Assembly: GCF_030406665.1 (NCBI RefSeq)
Contig: NZ_CP129121.1
Span: 3,038,001 to 3,102,000, forward strand
Origin: Halomonas halophila
Lineage (GTDB): Bacteria > Pseudomonadota > Gammaproteobacteria > Pseudomonadales > Halomonadaceae
Length of the DNA stretch: 64,000 nt
Direction: 5' to 3'
Shown: one piece after another, positions 48,097 through 57,149 of the stretch
Layout of the letters: every line of letters begins with the position of its first letter
Numbering within the stretch: position 1 is the stretch's first letter
Program-made: the position numbers and the translations under genes
Notes under the pieces: generated by a model
Database searches by the model: none
The model's input: the letters and a program-made list of their open reading frames with translations, nothing else
Told to the model about the DNA's origin: nothing

Positions 48097-48837
48097 TCAC
48101 TCGGCGGCGGCGTCGCTGGCGTTGTCTTCGGTGACCTCGACGAACTCGTCGGGACGACCTTCCTTCGCACGCGCGCAGGCGTCGGCGATGGCCTTGACGT
48201 AGATCTGGATGGCGCGGATGGAGTCATCGTTGCCCGGGATCACGTAGTCGACGCCGTCCGGATCGGAGTTGGTATCCACCACGCCGATGACCGGGATGCC
48301 CAGCTTGTTCGCCTCGTTGATGGCGATGCGTTCGTGATCGACGTCGATCACGAACAGCGCGTCGGGCAGGCCGCCCATGTCCTTGATACCGCCGATGGAA
48401 CGCTCGAGCTTGTCCTGCTCGCGGGTCGCCATCAGGACTTCCTTCTTGGTCAGCTTCTCGAAGGTACCATCTTCGTGCATGGTCTCGAGTTCGCGCAGAC
48501 GCTTGATGGACTGACGGATCGTCTTGAAGTTGGTCAGCATGCCGCCGAGCCAGCGATGATTCACGTAGGACTGGCCGACGCGGTTGGCCTCTTCCTTGAC
48601 GATCTTGCTGGCGCTGCGCTTGGTACCGACGAACAGGATCTTGTTGTTCGCGGCGGCCATCTTCTCGATCACCTCGATGGCCTCGTTCAGGGCCGGGAGG
48701 GTATGCTCGAGGTTGATGATGTGAATCTTGTTACGAGCGCCGAAGATGAACTTGCTCATCTTCGGGTTCCAGTAACGGGTCTGGTGACCGAAGTGGGCGC
48801 CTGCCTTCAGCAGGTCACGCATGTTGACGTGTGCCAT
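48097..48837 (-). CDS. rpsB: 30S ribosomal protein S2
   Basis: 246 aa. Small-subunit protein needed for S1 binding. MAHVNMRDLLKAGAHFGHQTR start, WNPKM, FVGTKR, VNHRWLGGMLTNFKTI and PDALFVIDVDHE are standard; the tail is acidic (EDNASDAAAE). Preceded by a leader of about 190 bases. Confidence 0.99.
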   Translation of the reverse strand: MAHVNMRDLLKAGAHFGHQTRYWNPKMSKFIFGARNKIHIINLEHTLPALNEAIEVIEKMAAANNKILFVGTKRSASKIVKEEANRVGQSYVNHRWLGGMLTNFKTIRQSIKRLRELETMHEDGTFEKLTKKEVLMATREQDKLERSIGGIKDMGGLPDALFVIDVDHERIAINEANKLGIPVIGVVDTNSDPDGVDYVIPGNDDSIRAIQIYVKAIADACARAKEGRPDEFVEVTEDNASDAAAE

Positions 48838-49064
48838 GGATGACTCCTGGTAAATCGGGTTAGGCCTCCATGCACCCCATGGATCCGACCGACGGACGCG
48901 CCGACGGCACCCGGGACCATGTGCCGGTGCATGTGTGTTTTCAAGGCATTGCGTTGATAAATACAGTCGCGCCCTGACAACGCCGAGGCGCCGCTCGGGC
49001 GGCGGGGGATCGGCGATTGCAGGAAAGCGCGCAGCTTTATACCATGGATCACTCTCAAGATGAA
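48838..49064 (-). promoter_or_regulatory. rpsB promoter and leader
   Basis: Minus strand TTCATC (49059-49064), 17 bp, TATAAA (49036-49041) is the best promoter. The leader of about 190 bases to rpsB contains CGGCAC/GTGCCG and other inverted repeats; in gammaproteobacteria S2 represses its own operon through such a leader. Divergent map starts at 49126; no separate map promoter could be fixed. Confidence 0.4.
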
Positions 49065-49125
49065 GTCGCCCGACGCCTCCCGCGCCCTCGACCCCGGCGA
49101 CACCACCTCCGAATTCCGAGATTCC

Positions 49126-49917
49126 ATGAACGTACCCATCAAGACGCCCGACGAGATCGAGAAGATGCGTGAAGCCGGCCGCCAAGCCGCCAGCGTGCTC
49201 GAGATGATCGCCCCCTACGTCCAGGCCGGCGTCAGCACCGGCGAGATCGATCGGCGCTGCCACGACTACATCGTCGGCGAGCTCGGCTCCACGCCCGCCC
49301 CGCTGAACTACCACGGCTTCCCCAAGTCCGTGTGCACCTCGATCAATCACGTGGTCTGCCATGGCATCCCCGACGACGGCAAGAAGCTGAAGAAGGGCGA
49401 CATCATGAACCTGGACGTCACGGTGAAGACCCCCGACGGCTACCACGGCGACTCCAGCGTGATGTTCATCGTCGGCGAGAGCATCCAGGGCAGCCGCCTG
49501 TGCCGCGTCACCCAGGAGTGTCTCTACAAGAGCATCGCCCTGGTGCGCCCCGGCGTCCACCTCTCGGAACTGGCCCGCGTCATCCAGCAGCACGCCGAGG
49601 CCAACGGCTACTCGGTGGTGCGCGACTTCTGCGGCCACGGCATCGGCGCCGGCTTCCACGAGGACCCGCAGGTGCTGCACTACGACGGCTACGCCCCGGA
49701 GGCGGACATCGCCCTCGAGGAAGGCATGTGCTTCACCATCGAACCGATGATCAACGTGGGCGACCATCGCACCAAGGTGCTGCGCGACGGCTGGACCGCG
49801 GTCACCAAGGACAAGGGGCTCACCGCCCAGTGGGAGCACACCCTGCTGGTCACCGCCAACGGCGTGGAGGTGCTGACCGCGCGCAGCGACGAAGACCTCG
49901 CCTTCCTCGCCCACTGA
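49126..49917 (+). CDS. map: Methionine aminopeptidase type I
   Basis: 263 aa. Removes the initiator Met. Metal ligands in NLDVTVKTPDGYHGDSSVMF (two Asp), CGHGIGAGFHEDP (His), FTIEPMI (Glu) and QWEHTLLVT (Glu). Divergent from rpsB as in E. coli. The ATG at 49126 (MNVPIKTPDEI) fits the family; an in-frame ATG 22 codons earlier does not. Confidence 0.98.
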   Translation: MNVPIKTPDEIEKMREAGRQAASVLEMIAPYVQAGVSTGEIDRRCHDYIVGELGSTPAPLNYHGFPKSVCTSINHVVCHGIPDDGKKLKKGDIMNLDVTVKTPDGYHGDSSVMFIVGESIQGSRLCRVTQECLYKSIALVRPGVHLSELARVIQQHAEANGYSVVRDFCGHGIGAGFHEDPQVLHYDGYAPEADIALEEGMCFTIEPMINVGDHRTKVLRDGWTAVTKDKGLTAQWEHTLLVTANGVEVLTARSDEDLAFLAH

Positions 49918-49927
49918 GCCGGCCGCC

Positions 49928-52606
49928 ATGCTGCTGCACCACTACGCCTTCACGCCCGACGAAAGCCTGTTCGACGTCGAGGCGTTCCGCGCCGAGCTGA
50001 GCGGCAGCCGTTCGCCGATCGCGCCGTTCAAGGCGGCGCTGGCCGAGATCCAGGCCCGCCTCGACGAGCGCTTCCACGCCGGCGCCGACATCCGCGATCT
50101 GGTGCACGGCCGCGCCTGGTGCCTCGACCGCCTGCTGGCGCTGGCCTGGCAGCAGCATGACTGGCCCGACGGCATCGCCCTGCTGGCTGTGGGGGGTTAC
50201 GGCCGCGGCGAACTGCACCCGCATTCCGACATCGACCTGCTGCTGCTGCTCGAACAGGAGGACGACGAGCCCTTCCGCGAGCCGCTGACCGCCTTCATCA
50301 CCTTCCTGTGGGACATCGGCCTGGAGATCGGCCACAGCGTGCGCTCGCTGTCGGACTGCGAGCGCGAGGCCGCCGCCGACGTCACGGTGATCACCAACCT
50401 GCTCGAGTCGCGCACCCTGGCCGGCCCCGAGCGGCTGCGCGAGGCGATGCAGGACCGCATCGCCACCGAGCGGCTGTGGCCGGCGGATCGCTTCTTCGAG
50501 GCCAAGTGGCAGGAGCAGATCGCCCGCCACTACCGCTTCAACAACTCCGAATACCACCTCGAGCCCAACATCAAGAGCTCGCCCGGCGGGCTGCGCGACA
50601 TCCAGATGATCGGCTGGGTCGCCAAGCGCCACTTCGCCACCGAGCGCTACGAGGACATGGTCGACATCGGCTTCATGAACGACGCCGAGCTGCGCATCCT
50701 CAGCCAGGGGCAGGCCTTCCTGTGGCAGGTCCGCTACGCCCTGCACATGCTCACCGGGCGCGCCGAGGACCGCCTGCTGTTCGACCACCAGGCCACCATT
50801 GCCGAGCTGTTCGGCTATCGGGACACCCCGGAGCGCCTCGCCGTCGAGCAGTTCATGAAGCGCTACTACCGGCATGTGACCGCGCTCGCCGGCCTCAACG
50901 ACATGCTGCTGCAGCACTTCGACGAGGCCATCCTGCGCGGCGGCGAGCCCCTCGAGACGGTGCCGCTCAACGCCCGCTTCGAGATCACCGGCGGCTACAT
51001 CCAGGCCCGCACGCGAACGGTGTTCCGCGAGGCGCCCTCGGCGCTGCTCGAACTGTTCCTGCTGATGGCCGAACACCCCGAGATCGAGGGCGTGCGCGCG
51101 GACACCATCCGACTGATCCGCGACCACCGCCACCTGATCGACGACCGCTACCGCGAGGACCCGCGCCACCAGCGGCTGTTCATGGCCCTGCTGCGCTCCA
51201 GCGGCAACGTCGCCCGCCAGCTGCGGCGCATGAACCGCTACGGGGTGCTCGGCAAGTACCTGCCGGTGTTCGGCCAGGCCGTGGGCCTGATGCAGCACGA
51301 CCTGTTCCACATCTACACCGTGGACGCCCACACCCTGCGGCTGCTGAAGTGCTTCCACAACTTCCGCAAGCCAGAGGCCCGCGAGACCTACCCGGTGGCC
51401 GCCACCCTCATCGCGCAGCTGCCCAAGCTGGAACTGCTGTGGATCGCCGGACTGTTCCACGACATCGGCAAGGGCCGCGGCGGCGATCACTCGCTGATCG
51501 GCGCCCGCGACGTCGAGGCCTTCGCCGCCCTGCACGGCCTGTCCGGCCGCGACACCCGACTGGTGGCCTGGCTGGTGGAGCACCACCTGCTGATGTCGAT
51601 GGTCGCCCAGAAGCGCGACATCAGCGACCCGGAGGTGATCAGCGAGTTCGCCCGCGAGGTCGGCGACGAGACGCGCCTGGACTACCTCTACGTGCTGACC
51701 GTGGCCGACATCACCGCCACCAACCCGACGCTGTGGAACGGCTGGCGCGCCTCGCTGCTGCGCCAGCTCCACGCCGAGACCAAACGCGCCCTGCGCCGCG
51801 GGCTCGAGAACCCGCTGGAGCGCGACGACTCGGTGCGCGAGACCCGCGACGAGGCCCACTCCCTGCTGGCCACGGTGGGCGCCGACATGGCCCGCGTCGA
51901 CCGACTGTGGGAATCGCTCGGCGAGGAGTACTTCCTGCAGTACGCCCCCAGCGAGATCGCCTGGCAGACCCAGGGCATCCTCGCCCACCGGGACAGCGCG
52001 CTGCCGCTGGTGATGATCAGTGCCCCCACCGCCGACATGGCCGAAGGCGGCACCAAGGTCTTCATCCACACCCGCTCGGTGGACAACCTCTTCGCCGCCA
52101 CCTCCGCGGCCATGGAGCAGCTGGGCCTGTCGATCCACGACGCCCGCATCGCCACCTCGAGCAACGACTGGACGCTCAACACCTTCATCGTGCTCGACGA
52201 CGACAACCTGGCGATCCGCGAGCCCGCCCGGCTGGAGGAGATCCATCGCCACCTGGTGGAGGAACTCGACGACCCGGACGACTATCCGCAGATCGTCAGC
52301 CGCCACACCCCGCGCCAGCTCAAGCACTTCCGGGTGCCGACCCAGGTCACCATCGAGCAGGATCCGACCGGCGGGCGCACCCTGCTCGAGCTCACCGCCC
52401 CGGACCGTCCCGGCCTGCTGGCCCGGGTCGGGCGCATCTTCATGGAGCAGCACATCGCGCTCTCGGCGGCCAAGATCGCCACCCTGGGCGAGCGGGTCGA
52501 GGACGTGTTCTTCATCACCGACCGGGACGGCGAGCCGATCACCGACCCCGAGCGCCAGCAGCGCCTGCGCGAGCGGCTGATCGAGACGCTCGACATCCGC
52601 GGCTGA
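49928..52606 (+). CDS. glnD: [Protein-PII] uridylyltransferase / uridylyl-removing enzyme
   Basis: 892 aa (E. coli 890). Senses glutamine and (de)uridylylates PII. Nucleotidyltransferase motif GGYGRGELHPHSDIDLL (about 88-106), HD domain with HDIGKGRGGDHS (about 510), and two ACT domains (about 700-780 and 815-892; LLELTAPDRPGLLARVG). Begins 10 bases after map. Confidence 0.98.
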   Translation: MLLHHYAFTPDESLFDVEAFRAELSGSRSPIAPFKAALAEIQARLDERFHAGADIRDLVHGRAWCLDRLLALAWQQHDWPDGIALLAVGGYGRGELHPHSDIDLLLLLEQEDDEPFREPLTAFITFLWDIGLEIGHSVRSLSDCEREAAADVTVITNLLESRTLAGPERLREAMQDRIATERLWPADRFFEAKWQEQIARHYRFNNSEYHLEPNIKSSPGGLRDIQMIGWVAKRHFATERYEDMVDIGFMNDAELRILSQGQAFLWQVRYALHMLTGRAEDRLLFDHQATIAELFGYRDTPERLAVEQFMKRYYRHVTALAGLNDMLLQHFDEAILRGGEPLETVPLNARFEITGGYIQARTRTVFREAPSALLELFLLMAEHPEIEGVRADTIRLIRDHRHLIDDRYREDPRHQRLFMALLRSSGNVARQLRRMNRYGVLGKYLPVFGQAVGLMQHDLFHIYTVDAHTLRLLKCFHNFRKPEARETYPVAATLIAQLPKLELLWIAGLFHDIGKGRGGDHSLIGARDVEAFAALHGLSGRDTRLVAWLVEHHLLMSMVAQKRDISDPEVISEFAREVGDETRLDYLYVLTVADITATNPTLWNGWRASLLRQLHAETKRALRRGLENPLERDDSVRETRDEAHSLLATVGADMARVDRLWESLGEEYFLQYAPSEIAWQTQGILAHRDSALPLVMISAPTADMAEGGTKVFIHTRSVDNLFAATSAAMEQLGLSIHDARIATSSNDWTLNTFIVLDDDNLAIREPARLEEIHRHLVEELDDPDDYPQIVSRHTPRQLKHFRVPTQVTIEQDPTGGRTLLELTAPDRPGLLARVGRIFMEQHIALSAAKIATLGERVEDVFFITDRDGEPITDPERQQRLRERLIETLDIRG

Positions 52607-52614
52607 GACCTCGT

Positions 52615-52643
52615 TTGAGGCCCCACCGGGGGTTCCCTATAAT
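52615..52643 (+). promoter_or_regulatory. Promoter for the dapC-dapE cluster
   Basis: TTGAGG (52615-52620), 17 bp, perfect TATAAT (52638-52643), starting nine bases after the glnD stop. One of the clearest promoters in the window. Confidence 0.75.
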
Positions 52644-52717
52644 CGGCGTCTTGCCCAGCGCTCGATCGAACCACCAGCATCATAACGACGCCGACAACGG
52701 CCCCCACTGGACGCGCC

Positions 52718-53917
52718 ATGAACCCCGATCTCGACGCCCTGCAGCCCTACCCCTTCGAGAAGCTCGCCGCCCTCAAGGCCGACGTGACGACGCCCGAGGG
52801 CCTGGTGCACCTCCCCCTGACCATCGGCGAGCCGCGCCACGCGCCCTATGCCGGCGCCCTGGAGGCGCTGACCGCGAACATCGACGACATGGCCCGCTAC
52901 CCGGCCACCCCCGGCACGCCCGAGCTGCGCGGCGCCATCGCCGACTGGGCCAAGCGGCGCTTCGCCCTCGAGGACCTCGACGCCGGCACCCAGGTGCTGC
53001 CGGTCAACGGCACCCGCGAGGCGATCTTCGCCTTCGTCCAGGCGGCCCTGGACCGCCGCCGCCCGGCGCGGGTCGCGGTGCCCAACCCCTTCTACCAGAT
53101 CTACGAGGGCGCCACCCTGCTGGCCGGCGGCACGCCGCTCTATCTGGACTGCCGCGCCGAGCACGGCTTCCGCCCCGACCTGGACGCCGTGCCGGCCGAG
53201 ACCTGGCGCGACGTGCAGATCGTCTTCACCTGCTCGCCGGGCAACCCCACCGGCGCGGTGACGCCGCTCGACGAGCTCAAGCAACTGATCGCCCTGGCCG
53301 ACGAACACGACTTCATCGTCGCCGCCGACGAGTGCTACTCGGAGCTCTACCTGGACGAGGCCGCCCCGCCCCCGGGCCTGCTGCAGGCCTGCGCCGAGCT
53401 CGGCCGCCACGACTACCGGCGCTGCCTGGTATTCCATTCGCTGTCCAAGCGCTCCAACCTGCCGGGGCTGCGCTCGGGCTTCGTGGCCGGCGACGCCGAG
53501 CTGCTGGCGGCCTTCCGCCGCTACCGCACCTATCACGGCTGCGCCATGTCGCTGCCGCTGCAGCACGCCTCGATCGCCGCCTGGAACGACGAGGCCCACG
53601 TGCTCGCCAACCGAGGCGCCTATCGCGAGAAGTTCGCCGCGGTGACCGAGATCCTCGCCCCGGTGATGGATTTCCCCGCGCCCGAGGCCAGCTTCTACCT
53701 GTGGCCGGCGGTGCCCGGCGGTGACGACGAGGCCTTCACCCGTTCGCTGTTCGCCGAGCAGCACGTCAGCGTGCTGCCGGGCAGCTACATGGGCCGCCCC
53801 GGCGCCGACGGCGTGAACCCCGGCGCCGGCCGCATCCGCCTGGCGCTGGTGGACGAACTCGACGCCACCGTCGAGGCCGCCCGCCGCCTGCGCCGCCACG
53901 TCGAACGACACGCCTGA
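52718..53917 (+). CDS. dapC: Succinyldiaminopimelate aminotransferase
   Basis: 399 aa. PLP fold-type I aminotransferase; amination step of the succinylase route to diaminopimelate. PNPFYQIYEGA, SPGNPTGAV, DECYSELY and the Lys in FHSLSKRSNLPGLRSG are visible. Identification as DapC rests on the linkage with dapD and dapE and on resemblance to the pseudomonad DapC. Confidence 0.93.
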   Translation: MNPDLDALQPYPFEKLAALKADVTTPEGLVHLPLTIGEPRHAPYAGALEALTANIDDMARYPATPGTPELRGAIADWAKRRFALEDLDAGTQVLPVNGTREAIFAFVQAALDRRRPARVAVPNPFYQIYEGATLLAGGTPLYLDCRAEHGFRPDLDAVPAETWRDVQIVFTCSPGNPTGAVTPLDELKQLIALADEHDFIVAADECYSELYLDEAAPPPGLLQACAELGRHDYRRCLVFHSLSKRSNLPGLRSGFVAGDAELLAAFRRYRTYHGCAMSLPLQHASIAAWNDEAHVLANRGAYREKFAAVTEILAPVMDFPAPEASFYLWPAVPGGDDEAFTRSLFAEQHVSVLPGSYMGRPGADGVNPGAGRIRLALVDELDATVEAARRLRRHVERHA

Positions 53918-53933
53918 TTCAGGAGAGACCGCC

Positions 53934-54272
53934 ATGATGACGCTGTTCGGCATCAAGAACTGCGATACCTGCCGCAAGGCGCGCAAGGCCCTGGAAGGCA
54001 AGGGTCAGCCCTTTCAGTTCCATGACCTGCGCGAGGACGGCCTGTCCGCCCCGCTGCTCGAGCACATCCTCGAGCGGGTGCCGGTGCTGACCCTGCTCAA
54101 CAAGCGCAGCACCACCTGGCGCCAGCTGCCCGACGAGGACAAGGCCGACATCGACGGCGACAAGGCCCGCCGGCTGATGATGGCCAACCCCACCCTGATC
54201 AAGCGACCGCTGCTCGATACCGGCGACGACATCCTCGTCGGCTATCGCGACGGCGACTACGACAATCTCTAG
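53934..54272 (+). CDS. yffB: ArsC/Spx-family protein YffB
   Basis: 112 aa. Thioredoxin-like fold of the arsenate-reductase/Spx family. The FGIKNCDTCRKARKAL opening keeps a CxxC pair, and LIKRPLLDTGDDILVGY is the family C-terminal motif. Genes of this type sit before dapE in many gammaproteobacteria; the biochemical role is not settled. 17 bases after dapC. Confidence 0.9.
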   Translation: MMTLFGIKNCDTCRKARKALEGKGQPFQFHDLREDGLSAPLLEHILERVPVLTLLNKRSTTWRQLPDEDKADIDGDKARRLMMANPTLIKRPLLDTGDDILVGYRDGDYDNL

Positions 54273-54314
54273 GCGGCCCCCGGCCGACCTGAACTCCATC
54301 GAGAGGACCCCCAC

Positions 54315-55340
54315 ATGCTCAGCTTTGCACTCGGAATCGGCACCCAGAACACCCAGGGCGACTGGCTGGAGATCTACTACCCGGCGCCGCTGCTGAACCC
54401 GGACGCCGCCCTGGTCGAGGCCGCCGCCAAGGTGCTCGACGCCCCCGCCGGCAACGCCGCCGTCAGCTTCCTGCCCGAGCAGTGCGCCGCGCTGGCCGAG
54501 GCCCTGAAGGCCGCCGGCCACGCCGACCAGGCCGAGCTCGCCGAGGCCATGGCGGCCAGCCAGCGTCCGCTGGTGGCGACCTTCATCGCCGAGGACCTGC
54601 CGCCGCAGAGTGCTCCGGAGGTCTACCTCAAGCTGCACCTGCTGTCGCACCGCCTGGTCAAGCCCCACGGCACCGACCTGACCGGCATGTTCGGCCTGCT
54701 GCGCAACATCGCCTGGTCCAGCGAAGGCCCGATCGACATCGAGGAGCTGCCGGCCCGTCGCCTCAAGGCGCGCCTGGAAGGCCGCACCCTGTCGGTGGAC
54801 TGCGTCGACAAGTTCCCCAAGATGACCGACTACGTGGTGCCGACCGGCGTGCGCATCGGCGACACCGCCCGCGTGCGCCTGGGCGCCTACCTCGGCGAGG
54901 GCTCCACCGTGATGCACGAGGGCTTCGTCAACTTCAATGCCGGCGCCGAAGGCCCGGGCATGATCGAAGGCCGCATCTCCGCCGGCGTGATGGTCGGCAA
55001 GGGCTCCGACCTGGGCGGCGGCTGCTCCACCATGGGCACCCTGTCCGGCGGCGGCAACATCATCATCAAGGTCGGCGAAGGCTGCCTGATCGGCGCCAAC
55101 GCCGGCATCGGCATCCCGCTGGGCGATCGCTGCACCGTCGAGGCCGGCCTCTACATCACCGCCGGCGCCAAGGTCGCCGTGCTCGATGACCAGGGCCAGG
55201 AAGTCGAGGTCGTGGCCGCCCGCGAGCTGGCCGGCCAGGACGACCTGCTGCTGCGCCGCAATTCCCAGAACGGCCGCATCGAGTGCCTGACCAACAAGAG
55301 CGCCATCGCGCTCAACGAAGCCCTGCACGCCCACAACTGA
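54315..55340 (+). CDS. dapD: Tetrahydrodipicolinate N-succinyltransferase
   Basis: 341 aa. Succinylates tetrahydrodipicolinate in lysine/peptidoglycan synthesis. This is the longer pseudomonad form (about 340 aa, not the 274-aa enterobacterial one). Hexapeptide beta-helix in the middle: VRLGAYLGEGSTVMHEGFVNFNAG, GRISAGVMVGKGSDLGGG, IIIKVGEGCLIGANAGIGIPLGD. GAGAGGA ribosome-binding site. Confidence 0.97.
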   Translation: MLSFALGIGTQNTQGDWLEIYYPAPLLNPDAALVEAAAKVLDAPAGNAAVSFLPEQCAALAEALKAAGHADQAELAEAMAASQRPLVATFIAEDLPPQSAPEVYLKLHLLSHRLVKPHGTDLTGMFGLLRNIAWSSEGPIDIEELPARRLKARLEGRTLSVDCVDKFPKMTDYVVPTGVRIGDTARVRLGAYLGEGSTVMHEGFVNFNAGAEGPGMIEGRISAGVMVGKGSDLGGGCSTMGTLSGGGNIIIKVGEGCLIGANAGIGIPLGDRCTVEAGLYITAGAKVAVLDDQGQEVEVVAARELAGQDDLLLRRNSQNGRIECLTNKSAIALNEALHAHN

Positions 55341-55346
55341 GCCCTG

Positions 55347-55370
55347 CCCCGGCGCCTCACGGCGCCGGGG
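55347..55370 (+). other. dapD-dapE intercistronic hairpin
   Basis: CCCCGGCGCC with a perfect 10-bp complement (55361-55370) and a 4-nt loop, no T run; possible attenuation between dapD and dapE. Confidence 0.6.
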
Positions 55371-55391
55371 GACGGCCCGCCGGAATCCCGC

Positions 55392-56567
55392 ATGACCTCG
55401 ACCAGCTCCGACCCTACGCTCTCCCCGACCCTCGAACTCGCCATGGCGCTGATGCGCCGCCCCTCCGTGACCCCCGATGACCTGGGCTGCCAGGACCTGA
55501 TGATCGAACGCCTGGAACGCCTGGGCTTCGCCATCGAGCGCCTGCCGTTCGGCGACGTCGAGAACTTCTGGGCGGTGCGCGGCCATCACGGCCCGGTGCT
55601 GGCCTTCGCCGGCCATACCGACGTGGTGCCGAGCGGCCCCGAGGTCAACTGGGAGCACCCGCCCTTCGCGCCCTGCATCGATGACGACGGCATGCTGTGC
55701 GGCCGCGGCGCCGCCGACATGAAGGGCAGCCTGGCCGCCATGGTCACCGCCGTGGAGCGCTTCGTGACCGCCCATCCCGATCATCCTGGGCGCCTGGCCT
55801 TCCTGATCACCTCCGACGAGGAAGGCCCGGCGGTGGACGGCACCCGGGCCGTGGTCGAGCACCTGCGCGAGTCCCACGACCGCCTCGACTACTGCATCGT
55901 CGGCGAGCCCTCCTCCACCGACCGACTCGGCGACGTGATCAAGAACGGCCGGCGCGGCTCGCTGGGCGGCGTGCTGCACGTCAGGGGCGTGCAGGGCCAC
56001 GTGGCCTACCCGCACATGGCGCGCAACCCGATCCACGAGGTCGCCCCGGCGCTGGACGCCCTGGTGCGCGAGCACTGGGACGGCGGCAACGAATTCTTCC
56101 CGGCGACCAGTTTCCAGGTCTCCAACATCCGCTCGGGCACCGGTGCCACCAACGTGATTCCGGGCGAGGTGGAGGTGGTGTTCAACTTCCGCTACTCCAC
56201 CGCCCTGACCCACGAGACGCTGCGCCAGCGCACCGAGGCGATCCTCGAGGCCCACGGCCTGGACTTCCACATCGACTGGACGCTCAACGGCGAGCCCTTC
56301 CTGACCTCGGAAGGCGCGCTGGTGGAGGCCGCGGTCGGCGGCGTCGAGGACGTGATGGGCCATCGCCCCGAGCTGTCCACCGCCGGCGGCACCTCCGACG
56401 GCCGCTTCATCGCCACCCTGGGCAGCCAGGTGGTTGAGCTCGGCCCGCGCAACGACACCATCCACAAGGTCAACGAACGGGTCCGCGCCGCCGACCTCGA
56501 CGACCTCAGCCGGGTCTATGAAGCGATCATGACCCGGCTGTTCGTCGACGGCACGTCACGCCCCTGA
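55392..56567 (+). CDS. dapE: Succinyl-diaminopimelate desuccinylase
   Basis: 391 aa. M20 dizinc hydrolase; releases LL-diaminopimelate. FAGHTDVVPSG (His), GRGAADMKGSLAAMV (Asp), SDEEGPAVDGT (Glu pair), GEPSSTDRLGDVIKNGRRGS and the late STAGGTSDGRFIA are the family motifs. Weak ribosome-binding site. Confidence 0.98.
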   Translation: MTSTSSDPTLSPTLELAMALMRRPSVTPDDLGCQDLMIERLERLGFAIERLPFGDVENFWAVRGHHGPVLAFAGHTDVVPSGPEVNWEHPPFAPCIDDDGMLCGRGAADMKGSLAAMVTAVERFVTAHPDHPGRLAFLITSDEEGPAVDGTRAVVEHLRESHDRLDYCIVGEPSSTDRLGDVIKNGRRGSLGGVLHVRGVQGHVAYPHMARNPIHEVAPALDALVREHWDGGNEFFPATSFQVSNIRSGTGATNVIPGEVEVVFNFRYSTALTHETLRQRTEAILEAHGLDFHIDWTLNGEPFLTSEGALVEAAVGGVEDVMGHRPELSTAGGTSDGRFIATLGSQVVELGPRNDTIHKVNERVRAADLDDLSRVYEAIMTRLFVDGTSRP

Positions 56568-56574
56568 GGACACC

Positions 56575-56961
56575 ATGGAACGCTATCCCGACATCGAGAT
56601 CTATCTGGCCCGCGTCGAGCCCGACGCCCTGAACGCCTGGCTCGGCGAGACCCTCGACGCCGCGCCGCTGAAGCCGGCCGGCAAGCACCGCTGGCGCACC
56701 CAGGGCCGCCACGACGGGGCCGAGATCCCGGTGCTGCTGGTCGAGAAGGCCGACGACGGCTTCGCCAGCCTGTGGCTGGACAGCGCCGAATCGCCCTGGC
56801 CCACCGACAGCGACCTCGCCCGCGCCGCCGCCGCGCGACTCGGCTGCGAGGTGCGCTGCTCGCTGGGCGGCTGGCAGCCCGGCGACGACCCGGACCGCTT
56901 CCTGCAGGTGCTGCCGGACGGCGCCGAGGCCACCATCGACTGGCCCGACTCGGGGCAGTGA
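56575..56961 (+). CDS. Conserved-looking protein of unknown function
   Basis: 128 aa, starting seven bases after dapE and so probably cotranscribed. Acidic, soluble, Trp-rich (WLGE, WRTQG, WLDSAESPWP, GGWQPGDDPDR, IDWPDSG). No membrane span, signal or metal motif. I do not recognise a family; codon use matches the neighbours, so it is likely a genuine gene. Confidence 0.75.
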   Translation: MERYPDIEIYLARVEPDALNAWLGETLDAAPLKPAGKHRWRTQGRHDGAEIPVLLVEKADDGFASLWLDSAESPWPTDSDLARAAAARLGCEVRCSLGGWQPGDDPDRFLQVLPDGAEATIDWPDSGQ

Positions 56962-56966
56962 GCCGA

Positions 56967-57002
56967 AACGACATCGCCCCGCGGATGCGGGGCGATGTCG
57001 TT
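56967..57002. terminator. Long perfect hairpin ending the dap cluster
   Basis: AACGACATCGCCCCGC pairs perfectly over 16 bp with 56987-57002; GGAT loop. No T run on the plus strand. Sits between convergent genes, directly before palindromic element D. Confidence 0.7.
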
Positions 57003-57033
57003 GGATGGCGGTTAGACAGCAGCCGGGGAAACG

Positions 57034-57142
57034 GCGCCGAGCGAAGATCAGACAAGGCGGAAGGTCGTCGAGAGAGCGGAGTTTACTAGCAGCTAAATGA
57101 GCATCTCGAGACGACCTTCCAACGCAGTATGATCGAGCGCAG
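57034..57142. repeat. Palindromic intergenic element, copy D
   Basis: GAGCG-N6-AGACAAGGC (box 57050-57058), stem GGAAGGTCGTC (57059-57069) pairing perfectly with 57110-57120, inner TTTA/TAAA with TGAGCA, right box AACGCAGTATG and CGAGCGCAG (57134-57142). GATC precedes the left box and GATC follows the right one, again complementary. Stem bases are unlike copies A-C but pair equally well. Confidence 0.85.
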
Positions 57143-57149
57143 GCCCGTT

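Noticed and set aside
53919..56465. 848-codon frame opposite dapD/dapE
   Set aside because: Same third-position effect; the forward genes carry all family motifs.
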